Assembly: GCA_025716815.1 (NCBI GenBank) | Contig: JAIXMN010000001.1 | Span: 372,001 to 436,000, forward strand | Direction of reading: 5' to 3' | DNA: 64,000 bases | Source: Dichotomocladium elegans | Lineage: Eukaryota; Mucoromycota; Mucoromycetes; Mucorales; Lichtheimiaceae | Shown here: positions 11,945 through 23,900 of the stretch, in pieces | Layout of the letters: every line of letters starts with the position of its first letter | Position numbering within the stretch: the first letter of the stretch is position 1 | Position numbers and translations under genes: made by a program | Notes under the pieces: generated by a model | Databases searched by the model: none | The model's input: only the letters and a program-made list of their open reading frames with translations | Told to the model about the DNA's origin: nothing

Positions 11945-12267
11945 TCACGCAATCGCCTCATAACGTGCATTGTGTTCGGCACGGTTGCTAAAGAAGCTGT
12001 GAACAAACAACATACAGAACATGTGAGCAAAGAAAAGACACACACACTGCAAATTCATCCAAGTTATATAACTTACAAGTAGATGATAAGGCCCACGACA
12101 GGGAAGAAAAAGATGAGAAGGGACCAGCCTAGCTTGCCTTGAATGGTGCGGTTTGAATTTAGCACCTCAAAGATCACAATGAGGTCGATGATCAAGATTA
12201 TGAAACCGACGATGCCGCCGCCATACGAAAGCATGGTCTTCGAAGACGCGTCTACTGTCTCAGCCAT
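11945..12267 (-). CDS. Small PLDc_N-type two-helix membrane protein
   Basis: Two exons (12267..12077 and 11996..11945) encode about 80 aa. After a short polar start (MAETVDASSKTMLSYGG) come two transmembrane helices: one around GFIILIIDLIVIFEVLNSNR and one around WSLLIFFFPVVGLIIYF. The two helices separated by a short polar loop with GKLGW, and the Pro-Val-Gly-Leu-Ile-Ile-Tyr end, match the PLDc_N (phospholipase D nuclease N-terminal) module seen alone in small bacterial and fungal proteins and at the front of cardiolipin synthases. No catalytic HKD domain is present. The tail SNRAEHNARYEAIA is cytosolic or lumenal and polar. Its role is unknown. An alternative Met three codons upstream (12276) is possible. 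Confidence 0.72.
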
Positions 12268-13605
12268 TTGTACCAAGTTTTACTGTTTAGAATATAGAAA
12301 AGAGAAAGCAAAAAAGGAATCTTGCGTAATATTTTTTTTTTTTGCATGAATGAAGCGGAACATGAAAACTCGGCCCACGCCTAGAAACTCAGTAGATCCC
12401 AGTCTGTTTCATACAGGATTCGAAGATAGCCTGCCCCTCGAACATGCAGAACATATCTGTAGTATCACTGAGATAGATATCCACATAATGTAATATCAAA
12501 CAATATGTAAACAACCTTCGCATCGATGGCTTGTTGGTCAGCCAAAATCGCTCCTTCTTTACCTCTCTTCCGTGACATTCGAAAAACTACGCGGAACCGA
12601 CCGCATACCCAAGGGTATAGAAGATATCGCATTTTCTCCATTCTATAAGCAGGCGATGGGAAATCATTGAACCCTGGGCATAGGTCTATGTTGTACCATG
12701 TGTATCAACGTTCCATTTCATTTACCCTACCCTCGTCCACTGTAACGAGAAGGAGCAGGTATTAACAAAAGGTCAAAGCGGCAATGAAAGCTGATAGCAA
12801 ATGAAGCGACAATTAGAATCGTTCGATCTAGCACTTTATATGTTTGTCACTCGAAATATATGATTGTATGTCAAAGCCTTTTTCGACCTCTGATTTCAGG
12901 GCTGGCGAAGTACTTTATTTTCCATGGTCGGACATTTGGACAGCCCTTGCTTAGTAGCACGCGCGTGAAAGGTCGATCAAAGCTAATTATAGATTGCGTT
13001 CTTTTTTTTTTCTGCGTGCAAAACTTCGACCCACTTTTTTTACCCGCATTCTATGGGCAGCAGCGGTAGAGGAAGTTCAGCCGTCGTACGGGGGGTGTAT
13101 ATTTTAGGCAGCAGCAGTGCGAATCCCTTGGGACACAATAACTTTGTCTGAAATGTAATTTAAGTAAGTCATCCCACATCTATGGAGTGCTGTTGATCCT
13201 TTTGGCGTATGATATCTTGCAGCATTATATGCAGCGATCATCAGAAAAGTGCCAGGAAAATGATGATTACATGTCTTTTTCCTTTGGGACCGATGCAATG
13301 GAGAATGACAGAAAAAAAAAAAGAAAGAGGAAAAAGGTGGATAATATCTGCTTGTGCAACAGGCGGTGCTCGTGATGCACATCTCCATTAAGTGGACCAG
13401 CGCCTCTGAATAAGTCTGTCGGATTAGCAGACCACGAGTACGGTTCAAAATAGCATGTCACACACATTTCATTCAACAGCGATCTCTATCTTAAATTTCC
13501 CTCTTCTTCGCTCCTTCCCTCTCGTCTCTTTCATACTCTCCTCCGCTCCGCTCCTTCGCCCTCCTTCTCGTCCCGTCCCCTCTCCATTCATTGCCACTCG
13601 TCATT
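12268..13605. other. Intergenic region before the C2H2 gene; possible minus-strand exons
   Basis: No gene is assembled. Small minus-strand segments look exon-like: one ending CMFEGQAIFESC-MKQTGIY-stop near 12393, one with KEGAILADQQAIDAK near 12530-12570, and one ending DKVIVSQGIRTAAA-stop at 13104 behind a clean TTTCAG acceptor at 13149. They are too short to identify. A pyrimidine tract (about 13495-13585) leads to the zinc-finger ATG. Confidence 0.35.
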
Positions 13606-14622
13606 ATGGACATTGAAAAGCCCAAACTACCATCCATCCACCTGATGCTACAGGGCGTCGGCGCACAAGGTATCATCGCTTCACATCCCTTATCTGCCCT
13701 TTGCTCACCCTATATGTCTCGATTCCCCAAAGGATCCCAGCCTGACCGATACTATCCGCAACCGCCGCGTCTTTGTGTTGGCCACCGACGCCACATATCT
13801 GATCTTCCTCCCACCGACTCGTGCCCCCTCCCGACCCATATGCAGAATCTCTCCATCTCAAAACCCACCACTATCGAGCCAAGCTTCCATAGCGACGATA
13901 ATAATGCCAACGATAATAGTGCGAGTCCCGTGCCACCACCATCAACCTCGGGGCTTCTTCACCACTTCTTACACGAGCAGCAGCAGCAGCAGCAGCAGAA
14001 TAATCCGCGCCTCGCGCCTCGCACTATGCATTCACGCTCGTTTTCGGAATATTCGCATCCATATCACCATCACCTCCATCGTCCGCAGCAGCCTCTCGTC
14101 GAGGAAGAGCCTCAGCAACAAAATGGATACCATCGTCGTGCTATATCGACCAATACCCTCGATTTAATCTTGCAGCCTATTCAGATGCAGCAACAGCGCC
14201 TCCAGCATCATCAGCAAGACATTCTCCCTCCTCCCCTGATGACCTCAACCTCGACGACTACCTCCACCCACAGTGCTCCCCATAGTCCCACTCTGTCTGC
14301 CGAGTCTTCGGCAAGCAATGAGCCTGCCGAGCCATCCCTGTCGGACAGTGACAAGAAGCTGAAATATCAGTGTCCCTACTGCGATAAGGGATTTTCACGC
14401 CCTTCATCCTTGCGCATCCATACCTATTCCCACACGGGCGAAAAACCTTTCATGTGTCCGGAGCCTGGCTGCTCCCGCAAATTCAGCGTCCAGAGTAACA
14501 TGCGACGCCATCTTCGCGTCCACCGGCTCGGGCGTCCTACCAAGCGTCCTGCTGCTGCTGCTGCTGCTGCTGCTTCTTCCGGATCTAAAATGGCACCGAC
14601 CCCAACAAGAATGGACTTCTAG
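13606..14622 (+). CDS. C2H2 zinc-finger transcription factor (two fingers, Gln/Pro-rich)
   Basis: Probable DNA-binding regulator. The C-terminal third has two tandem C2H2 fingers joined by the classic HTGEKPF linker: finger 1 CPYC-x12-HTYSH and finger 2 CPEPGC-x12-HLRVH, where the first spacing (C-x4-C) and NMRRH resemble fungal regulators of development and stress. The rest is low complexity: poly-Gln (about 13978-13998), His/Gln-rich stretches, Ser/Thr runs, and poly-Ala after the fingers. The start is the Met of MDIEKPKLPSIHL. A candidate 63-nt in-frame intron (13670..13732, GTATCA to AAAG) would leave 317 rather than 338 aa. The ATG follows a 90-nt pyrimidine-rich leader. Confidence 0.85.
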   Translation: MDIEKPKLPSIHLMLQGVGAQGIIASHPLSALCSPYMSRFPKGSQPDRYYPQPPRLCVGHRRHISDLPPTDSCPLPTHMQNLSISKPTTIEPSFHSDDNNANDNSASPVPPPSTSGLLHHFLHEQQQQQQQNNPRLAPRTMHSRSFSEYSHPYHHHLHRPQQPLVEEEPQQQNGYHRRAISTNTLDLILQPIQMQQQRLQHHQQDILPPPLMTSTSTTTSTHSAPHSPTLSAESSASNEPAEPSLSDSDKKLKYQCPYCDKGFSRPSSLRIHTYSHTGEKPFMCPEPGCSRKFSVQSNMRRHLRVHRLGRPTKRPAAAAAAAASSGSKMAPTPTRMDF

Positions 14623-15209
14623 CCAGGCGCACAACGTCATCAGGACATGACAGACCCTCCCTCCCCCACCTTTGCTGCCTTAGAGGTATATATCTATCTC
14701 CGTCGCAGAGATTCCATCAACAATACCATCCCTCTCTTTTTGCGTTTGCGTTGTAATCATTTCTTTTCTAGTAGTAACAGCTTCCGTTGATTGGAAACTT
14801 TTTCCTTTATAGTATAATCACGATTCTTTTCTTCATTCACATGTACGCTTTCCCCGTCCCATTTCATTTTCCATTTAGACACAGCAAGCTCAGGGGTAGA
14901 CATGTACCAATGAAAAAATAACACGATGCCGGATCATCCTTTTTTTTTCCAAAAATTATAATAATTATGAAATTGTGTACAATGTATGGGCACGATTGCT
15001 TCTTTGGATGCCAAGAAAAAAAAAAGTTGCTGTAGTTCTATGATTTTGCAGCCGATGGTGATGGGGAACTGAGCGAGTAGCTGCAAGGCGCATGGTTTGG
15101 ATTTTATGTGTGAAGCGACAGAGGCTTGTGCGGGAAGGACAGCCGTAGGGGTTGAGTATGTACAATTTTCTTGGGGATAGGGGTGAGGTGGGGGGGTTAA
15201 TCTCTCCCT
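14623..15209. other. Shared 3' region of the C2H2 and PAS genes
   Basis: Convergent gap with T- and A-rich stretches (for example 14939-14948 and 15016-15025). No coding content is supported; it probably carries the 3' untranslated ends of both genes. Confidence 0.6.
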
Positions 15210-16022
15210 CTAACGGATGGAGATTCTGGGTGCTAGCCGGATCACCATCGCCAAACCATCGTTCGTCGAGCTTGCAATGGCCTCCACCGCTTCAGTGGTC
15301 TGCTTCTCGTGATCCATCAGCCAACTGAACCGCATGCGCATGATCATATCGGTGCCCTTGACCATATCAAGTTGGGCCTCGACAAGGGATCGATCCGGCT
15401 CGGCGATGAAATCGATGAGAGACTTGCCCAGGATCTGTTCGCACGATGTGCCCACCAGTTTCTCAATCATTTGCGACGCAAACACAACCGTGTACTCGTA
15501 CGTGTACCGGTTGATGATCAGACAAAACCGCGGTTCCTGCGGGTGTGCGACTCGGTTATTGATCCAGTTGTTGGCTGTCACGAGCGTCTCTTGCATCCGT
15601 TGCTGGTTGTCATTCCAAGCACCCGCTAAATGGAGTGACCCATCCTCCTCGACCACCCACAGCTCATCTACCGAAGTCCCTCTGATTCGATGTCCGACAT
15701 CGGACGGATCGTATAGGAAATTAGTCGTCATGATGACATCGAAACAGTAATGGACTACCGTTTCAATGACAACAAAGTGTCCGTCTTTGTGTTTCGTCCG
15801 GTAGCGTGCCATGCACGACATTTTTTCGTTCATGACATTTGCCGCATGAATACGGGTGATGGAAAGCACGTCGTCGGGATGGAACAGGGCGTAGGCAGGT
15901 GTACCGATTAGATCTTGAGGTGACCAGCCAGTCACCTCTGTCACGCTGTCGGAAACATATACGAAAATAGCATCCGCTGTGTTATCGTATATTGATATGA
16001 AGTTGGGGGTATTGCTTGCCAT
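15210..16022 (-). CDS. Tandem PAS-domain protein (white-collar/BLR-like sensor module)
   Basis: Intronless 270-aa protein of two PAS domains and little else. PAS 1 (about residues 5-105) has the FVYVSDSVTEVTGWSPQDLIG pattern and FHPDDV; PAS 2 (about 150-250) has FASQMIEKLVGTS and GKSLIDFI. Sequence style matches the second and third PAS domains of fungal white collar-type proteins. The LOV signature around the flavin-binding cysteine (NCRFLQ) is absent, so a blue-light flavin adduct is unlikely. No zinc finger, kinase or other output domain is visible, so it presumably works by dimerising with another PAS protein. Partner and ligand are unknown. Start Met chosen as the first in frame. Confidence 0.82.
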   Translation of the reverse strand: MASNTPNFISIYDNTADAIFVYVSDSVTEVTGWSPQDLIGTPAYALFHPDDVLSITRIHAANVMNEKMSCMARYRTKHKDGHFVVIETVVHYCFDVIMTTNFLYDPSDVGHRIRGTSVDELWVVEEDGSLHLAGAWNDNQQRMQETLVTANNWINNRVAHPQEPRFCLIINRYTYEYTVVFASQMIEKLVGTSCEQILGKSLIDFIAEPDRSLVEAQLDMVKGTDMIMRMRFSWLMDHEKQTTEAVEAIASSTNDGLAMVIRLAPRISIR

Positions 16023-18298
16023 GGTTCTAAGAGGCCAAAAGTCGACTTCGAGGAAGACTAGGAGAAAGAAAACAGGAGAGATAAAGCTGAAAAAAAAACA
16101 ATGAAAGGGACTCGTACGGAGGAAAAGAGAGAGGAGGGAAAAAGGGACACGTATGTGTTACTCAGTTTGGCGTGTGCGCGGTCGGGGGACAATTGATTCG
16201 TGCACAATAACCTGTAAACTCCCCAGATTTTCCGCCGCCGTCACCCCCTTTCTAGGAGAAGAATTCAGTCCTCTCTTACACAAGAAATATCTAGACGCAA
16301 GTGGTTGTTCTTTCCATCAGCTTGATGTTAACAGGTTTCCTTGCTAACTGGAAGCTCCTTCTTTCACCTTTGGACAAAGAACACTAGGAACTGGGATAAC
16401 AACGCCTTGCGATGACAGTAACTCTTCCCACCCCCAGAATAACAGACACATGCATCTTCATTAACGTTGCAAACAGATTTTCTATTGCTTCGAGTGTAAT
16501 AGTATGCAGGTCTCAAAAAAGGTAGGATTTTCATGATGATGAACGGCAGACTCCCAGCTGCGTTTTACTGTGTAGTTTTGCATTTGCGAAGCCATCTCAG
16601 GTAAAGGTTTGTATGTGATGGTTTCTAACTTTGCGAACTTGCGATGTCAAGATGGGTAAGTATCCGATATCGAGAATAGTGATAACGGCTTGCTTGGCAA
16701 TTCCTCCCAGAATCACTATTTTTCATAGTTCTCGGGTATCTTTTTGTACAAGAAGACGACAACAAATGCATTTTGTTCTCATGCACTCAGCCTTTGTTAA
16801 CCTCGTGGCATTACGACACAGGGTGTCTACCACTACTTCGTGTTCGCCTGTGCTTCTGCTCTGTATTATGCATGGTCTACGTACAATGCGCACAGACGCT
16901 TCTCATTTGCCCTAGCAGATATTATTTTATGGTTTTTAAGCGGTGACTTCAGTCATCTTTTTTTTTTCCTCAGAAGAGATATACATCTGCTGGGAGTAGC
17001 TCGACTGTAGTCAAAGAGTTTTCTAAACACCACGGCACCCATCTTGTGATTACCGGACCCAATGTATTTATACCTTTACGTTAATCATGGCTGATTATAG
17101 CGGAGCAACGTAACCAAGCCCATATCTCGTGAAATGGACTATGTGTGTAGCAGTACAGTACGTAGGTTCAGCCGGAAGAAATATGTAATCTTGTTATTTA
17201 CGATATTCGCTGGACTTTCGGACTGCCTGCGTGTACGTATATCCTGCACAGAAGGTGGGGGGGGGAAGATGTCTTGCTCAAAAGTTTCCGTTCGCCAAAC
17301 ATTTTTTTTTACCCAGCAGGCTTTCCACAGCCGCTCTATTGCCCGTCTGGGAGTTTCTTTTCTTCCCGGCCCGCTGCGTTGGGATATTGTTAGTAATATC
17401 CCCACCCCCCACCGCCATCTCAAGTTCAGGGCCTATGTGGGGACTGTAAACATAGGATCGAGTCGGCGACAGCAAGTGTCACTCATGTGTACTTCTGTTA
17501 GCATAAATAAAAAACGGTGTTCCCCTGGGGGGAGGCGCGTTTTCTTCTCCTCTGTGTCACTTGCTAAATCGAGTAAAAAGAGTCAGGGCAAAGACACAAA
17601 GTGTTTGTGTGGGCGTCGAGGGTATTCGTGCGTGCTTGTGGTTGGATTGGCGTTACCATGTAAACAAGCGGGTATATCCGAGCAACATTCCCAATACGTA
17701 CTTGTCTTTACTTTTGGCAGTTAGTATGAGGGATGGAGGGAAAGCAAATTCAAAATAAACAAGAAACGGGCCGACCGGGACAGTCATTTGGAAAACGAGA
17801 GATTGTACGGATCCGGAGCCACGACTGTGTTGCACAATGTTATCGCACAAAGAAAACCTTCTTTGACGAGGAAAGATGCGGAATCACGGGATCAAGCGTG
17901 ATGCACACGCATGGCTTTCCCGCCCACCCTCCCCCCCCTTTCATAATGGTAGGAACGGACATTTCGCTAACAAAAAGGTTGATTCAATCGTGTTGCGGCA
18001 GGGAATCATATCAGCAGATGAACGATCCTGCAAGCAATTCAGCGATCCATTGGAGGAGACAAAGAGCGAACAAACGTCGTGGATGGCCGCTCGCCAACTG
18101 TGTATGTATTCGGAGCTCTTCTTTTCTCCCCCGTCGGTACGTAAGGGTATCCCAGAGTTGCAAGAGCACAAACACAAACGCACGCAAATCGCATACATAG
18201 ATGCACACATGCTTGCGCAAAAATCTTTTTTCTTTTTTCTTTTTTTACTTCTTTCTTCTTCTTCTTCCCTGTTTACTCATTCCCGCTTTCATTAGATC
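16023..18298. other. Shared upstream region of the PAS protein (-) and EPT1 (+)
   Basis: A 2.3-kb divergent promoter region, one of the longest gaps in the window. A 196-codon frame at 17134..17724 is open but its composition (runs from G/C stretches, many Cys/Arg) does not look like a protein. The last 70 nt before EPT1 are T/C-rich, as in leaders of expressed fungal genes. Confidence 0.55.
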
Positions 18299-20047
18299 AT
18301 GAGCAAAATCAGGAACTGGGTGGTTGACCCTGACTTTCCTCGCCAGGAACAGCTCGAGAACTTGCGCTATTACAAGTATGCCGCCACCGACAAGTCGCTT
18401 GTTACGAAATATATCCTTCGCCACTACTGGAACTGGGCTGTCACTCTCTTTCCGACATGGATGGCGTAAATAACCTCTCTTTGTTGCGTTTTTTATCTTC
18501 ATGTTGTGCGCTATCGTCTCACTATCTTTTTGGTAGACCTAATCTAATCACACTCACTGGCCTGATGCTGATGATGATCAATGTCGTGATCATTCTTCTG
18601 TATGTCCCTGACCTTCTGTACACCGACGAAACGCCGCGCTGGATCTATTTTTCCTTTGCGGCCGGCCTTTGGCTCTACTCGACCCTCGATAATGTCGATG
18701 GTAAGCAGGCACGCAGGACTGGCACATCGTCTCCTCTGGGTGAGCTGTTCGACCACGGGTGCGACGCACTCAACTGCACCTTCGTGGCCCTGCTGCAGGC
18801 TGCAGCTCTTGGTCTTGGCCACAGCGCTGACGCGGCTATTTTGTTCCTCGTCACCGTGGTTGGCTTCTACCTCTCGACTGCAGAAGAGTACTACACCGGT
18901 GTCTTGTACCTTGGCATTGTGAACGGTCCTACGGAAGGCATTATTGCGTCATGCCTTGCCTTTCTCTGGTCGGGGTTCTATGGTAGGTGCAACGCCATTT
19001 TCTTTTTTGGATGGATGTGCGTGTGTGGTGGGCCTCAGAGATGATGGGAAGGACAAAATGGCATGGAAAAGGAGGCGCGGAGAGTGCCAAGCCGGGATCC
19101 TAATATTTGCATCGTGTATAAAAGGCGCTGGTTCATGGCATGTGCCTCTGGGTGAGATCGAGTCCCTCACTTGGTTGGCCTCGGCAGTGGGAGAGGATAT
19201 GACATTTTCAAAGCTGTTTGTATGGGGCATGATATTCTTCTTTTTGTTGACCCATCTTCCGGTCTGGTGAGTGGCTTTCAAGGCGGGGGAGGGGAATGAT
19301 TCCTTTTGTTCTCATTCCATTGGGCGTAACCAGCGTCTACTCGATCTACACCGCAACCCAGGGCGAATCTTTCCGACAACGTTTCGGAGTCCTCGTTAAT
19401 GTCACTTACCCTATTGCGCTGTACACGATGGCAATTATCCTCTGGATCCTATCTCCCAACTCGACTGTTTTTGAGGACAAGCATTGGATCCTGTTCACCA
19501 TCACGACCGGTGTCATGTTTGGTCTCATGGCTTCCAACATTATCCTTGCTCATCTGACAAAATCGCCTTTCCCGTCTTTTTCGGGGATTCTGGGCACTCT
19601 CTGGCTTATGGCTATCCTTATTGCTGTTATCCCGTCATTCACCGGCTGGTAAAGTGGAACAGGAGCATATAAAAAAGAACGGCAGAAAAAGAGACTGAAA
19701 CTTTTTTCTATTTAGGCGGATTGTATCACCGAGCATGGAATACTTGGCCTTATGGGTCCTCTTTAGTTTCTCGGTGGTCATGTATGGTATCTGGGCATCC
19801 TTGGTGATCGATGGCTTCTGTCGATTCCTTGGAATTTCTTGTCTGGTGATCCGTCACGCTGAGCAACGCGCAGTTGCGTCATCATCCGGTAAATATTCTA
19901 CAAATGAATGAATGATTTGACGCTGATTAACAATTTTCGATAGCCTCTGAAAGAATCCAGGAGCAGGATGCACTTCTCCAGGCCCAAGAAGAGGGAACCC
20001 CCCAATCCAGTAGTAGCCGAAAAAATGTCTACAATACCTTTGCCTAA
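18299..20047 (+). CDS. EPT1: Choline/ethanolamine phosphotransferase (CDP-alcohol phosphatidyltransferase)
   Basis: ER membrane enzyme joining CDP-choline or CDP-ethanolamine to diacylglycerol in the last Kennedy-pathway step. Six exons (18299..18465, 18537..18982, 19125..19266, 19334..19648, 19716..19888, 19944..20047) join in phase to 448 aa. The catalytic motif D-G-x2-A-R-x8-G-x3-D-x3-D is intact (VDGKQARRTG then GELFDHGCDA). Family landmarks include PNLITLTG after the first intron and about seven to eight hydrophobic segments; the start MSKIRNWVVDPDFPRQEQLENLRYYKY fits EPT1/CPT1. Substrate choice cannot be read from sequence. The ATG sits just after a T/C-rich leader. Confidence 0.93.
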
Positions 20048-20428
20048 AAGCTAGAGATTCCCCCACCCCCCGTTCAACTCCATCCTATTTGTGTGCTCCG
20101 ACCGTCGCCACACGCCTATCTACCCTACGTATCCACGCAAAAACGCCACCCCCCTTTATTTTGCTTGCACCTTTTTGTACTTTTTTTTTTTGGTGTCTGG
20201 AAAGAGCTGTAAGCAATCGCCTCTACAATCGACATACACTTTGATCGCAGCACACATTCAGCCACGGCAAAAAGAAGTTGGTTTCTTTTCGACCACCATC
20301 GCTTTATGATTTCAAAAATAAAATAACCAGCGGCCAAAAAACACCTCTTTATGTTGATAACTTCCTAAAAATCCCAGGAATATACATATATCTCTGCGTG
20401 TGATCGCAGTAACCAACCCAACCCAACC
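20048..20428. other. Gap between EPT1 and the MED30-like gene
   Basis: Holds the EPT1 3' untranslated region and the promoter of the MED30-like gene. AT-rich near 20310-20330 with AATAAAATAA. No gene seen. Confidence 0.6.
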
Positions 20429-20863
20429 ATGGAGCCAATCTACACGCACAGCAACAAAGCACTTGACACATTGGGCGAGGTGTGGGACACTTTCCTCGTG
20501 CTCATTCAGGCGGTCTCTGAAGCATCGAACAATGTTCATCGTGCTGAACCCAATCTTGTCCAGCTCCAAAAAGATCGACGCGCATTGGATGCATTACTCG
20601 CAACCTTGAAATCACAAGTGGAATGGATACAAACCCACGACCATGCAGAGAATCAACAGGTCCAAGATAATAATAATAATAAACCCAAAGACGACGACGA
20701 TGCGGCCGAACTCGCTCCTTTGCTTCAGCAACAGGCCGAACTCGCAACAGAATCGGCTCGATTATCCGACCAAATCAAGCGTCTGCTCAGCCAATCCTAC
20801 TCGCTTCAGTTTCAGATGGATATGCTTATGGCATCCAGTCATGACCCTCCCGTTTCCAGATGA
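20429..20863 (+). CDS. Probable Mediator complex subunit, MED30-like
   Basis: Single-exon 144-aa helical protein starting MEPIYTHSNKALDTLGE. It has an N-terminal helix bundle pattern (WDTFLVLIQAVSE), a Lys/Asp/Asn-rich linker, and a C-terminal coiled coil ending RLLSQSYSLQFQMDMLMASS. The size, the polar insert and the C-terminal heptad pattern before a Met-Leu motif resemble MED30, a metazoan-type Mediator subunit kept in some early fungi, but no diagnostic motif makes this certain. MED22 or an unrelated coiled-coil protein remain possible. It is 381 nt downstream of EPT1 on the same strand and its stop is 77 nt from the opposing MCD4 stop. Confidence 0.5.
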   Translation: MEPIYTHSNKALDTLGEVWDTFLVLIQAVSEASNNVHRAEPNLVQLQKDRRALDALLATLKSQVEWIQTHDHAENQQVQDNNNNKPKDDDDAAELAPLLQQQAELATESARLSDQIKRLLSQSYSLQFQMDMLMASSHDPPVSR

Positions 20864-20940
20864 AAATAAAAAAAAACGTTTATGTTTTATGCAGAAAGCC
20901 CCTCTCTCTCACAAATCAACCAGAACTTTTTTTCAGAGGG

Positions 20941-23900
20941 TTAACGTAATTTTTTGACCGTTGCTTGCCGGACGGTCAGATGGCCTACCAGAAGCCGCGA
21001 GAGCAGGAAGAGGATGATCGAGAAGATGATAAATAACTCGGATATGCAGAAATGGCTGATGCCTGTTCCGATCTCGAGCCAGCTGCCGTAGTCGGTGACG
21101 AGATAGAAAAAATTAATGGTCTGCACGTCCGACACCGTCATGACAACCAGGAAGAGACTGAACGACTCTAGCCCAAAGCTGTCGCTAAGGACACCCAACA
21201 CCGCAGACACCACAAAGAACGGAATCAGGATCTTTGTGATCAGCAGCGCCGCCATCAGAAACGGACTGAATACGGTGATGAACCGGTACACGCTCTCAAT
21301 CGAAAAGCTGCTCAACGATGCCACGTTCCCTGTGCCGAAAAAGGCCACGAGGATGAAGAACAGAAAAAACAAGGACGCCAAAATATCGCGCCCTTGTAGT
21401 GGCCGCTTTACAGAGCCCCGTGCATCTCGATATTGCGCGCGCTCGGTCTCGAGCCATAAAAGTACCGTCGCACAGAAACATACGTAAAAGAGCATTTCGT
21501 ACGAGATGCTCAACAATGTCATCAGAGGCCCAAAAGCACAACAGATCATCAATAGGCGCGCAAGATAGTCTTCGTGCGACGAGCCGCGGTAGAGGAAAGG
21601 GAGAAGGGTGGATCCTCCTGCAGGTAAAATTTTAGTGTGAAGATTGTATGATGGACGTCTTGCCTTGCATTGTGTTGTTCTTACCAATAACGGCCCAGCT
21701 GATCCACTGATTGATGACAGGAAGTCCTTCGCGTCGACTGAGGCTTTGTGATGAGGAATACACGAGTGCAATGCTGATCAAATTCACCACAAGCTAAGTT
21801 GAAATAACTCCTAAGTTCCTGCAATTCCCATCATCGTTTGCCTTCCGGTCCTCCTCACCTGTCCTTTCATCAATAAAGCCATCTGCCTGCCTACGCGAGC
21901 ATCAGACTCCAGTTTGAACAATAGAGCGGATGCAAGCATGACGCCGAGTGCACCACCTGCAATACTTTTTACTGCAGTCAGCTAGCCGTATCGGACGCAT
22001 ATCCAATATCACTTTTCTTCACATACACCAAGGTGATATCTTCACCCTTCTCCACAGGCAAGAGGGTAAAGACACTTGTAGATATGCACGCCAGCGACCA
22101 CCCACAGAGAAGTTTTGTATGCTCCTTGCGTGTGTGAGACTGCATTCCCAAAGGCCAAAATGCTGCTAGGAGGAAGAGAGCCGATAGAATTTCGCGTTGG
22201 AAAAAACTGTACGTCTGCGTGTGATGTATAGTCTGTTAAAGAAGGTTTTTTTTCTTGGATAGCGACTTACAAAGGCTTCGAGGACGCTCAGGATAACAAT
22301 GCTGCTCACAATAACCTTAGTAACACCTCCTTTTGCAGCAACACGGAAGCCAGCAACAAGCGTGCCGTTGTTTCGTACGACCTGGCTCCAAAAATAAACA
22401 GGGAAGAAAATGTAGGCGTAATAAATGGTCGGCATGTTCTGGATCCACACCATCGCGCCAAGGACAGTAAACACCAAAACTGACAGGCTGATCACAACCC
22501 GGTCCTCTAATCGTGTTGGCTCTCGAATAGACACCTTGGGCAGAACATGGTGTCGAATCACAAACTCCATGCAGTACATACACCAGCCTATATAGCCTGC
22601 TGTGATCACGCTCCGCAGAAAAAGCCAATCATACGTTTGGAAGTAGCGCAAACCACGCAGACACAGCTGGATTAGCTCCTTGGAAAGATCCTCAGCAAGC
22701 ACGTACTCCTGGTTGTTGATATGTTCCTGGATTTTGTCCACCACGCTCGACGGGTCCGCCAGGGGAGCGAACGGTCTGAAGAAGAGCTCGCTCTTTTTCT
22801 TTTTATCTGTACATGGATCAAAACCGTTAGTTCCCTGCATGCTTCCGCACACCTCTCCTCTTCTTCTTTACCGTGCTGGACTTGCAATTGGGCTAGGATC
22901 TCACGGGCATTTGCGAAGGCTGCCTCTGCTCTGAATTGTTCATTTCCGCCCAGATACGCTAATGGGAGTACGCCGACAGAATTCACAGGAAGATCGATAC
23001 CAATGAGCGATGCCATAAGAGGGGCAATATCAGCCTGTTCCACATCGTCGCGTTGAAACTCGATGAGATCCGATCCTCGTGAAAATGCATCGTGTCCTAG
23101 GGCGGTTTTGCGCGGGCCGCGTATGCCAGCACCCCACGCAATCAGTGGTGTTCGAGTATTGTCCGGATGGCCGTCACCGTGGGCGCCCCGGTTGTTCATA
23201 CCATGATCAGCTGTGAAGACATAGCTTGTGCGGCCATCATGGCCGTAAAACTCTTCCAATAGCGTTACAATCTCGGCAACACCCGCATCGACGAGCTTGA
23301 TATTGTCGTGGTATTCTTTTGAGTGAGGTCGGAAACCATGACCGTTCGTGTCCAGGCCAAGAAGGTGCAAAAAGAAGACAATCTTCTCTTGGCGCAGCTG
23401 GCGATTAAGTTGGGCATCATGTTTCGCTTTCTCAAACAAGGCCTTGACGTGATCAAAGACCCAGGTATCAAGATGGGATGCCTCTAAAAAACGGATGTAA
23501 ACAAGGGTATCATTCCTCCCTCCTCGCTGCCAAAAAAAAAGCCCGCCTACTCTTTACCTCCTGAAAAATCTTCCAATTCAGGCGGGTACATGAACGTCTC
23601 AATGCGGCCCGGGTCGCTCGCACCATGTTGAAACATCGGTAAGATATCGGGTGAGCCAAAGGACCATGTGTGGGTCGATTGGTTGAATACGGAATCAAAG
23701 TTCACGGGATTCATGGTCCAACCTGCCCAAAAAACCATTAACCAGCCTGAACGTCCTGTATCTCTTTCCCCGTATGGATGATCTCACCTGTGGTAACAGC
23801 GCTCACATCCTCGTAAAATCCTGCGATAATCGCGACGTGGCCGGGTCGAGATTCGGTTGGCACGCGAGTATGAGAGACGCCCCAGGCACCTTTGTGTCGC

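Noticed and set aside
17134..17724. 196-codon plus-strand open frame
   Set aside because: Composition is driven by G/C runs, it has no family pattern and lies in the divergent promoter of the PAS and EPT1 genes.
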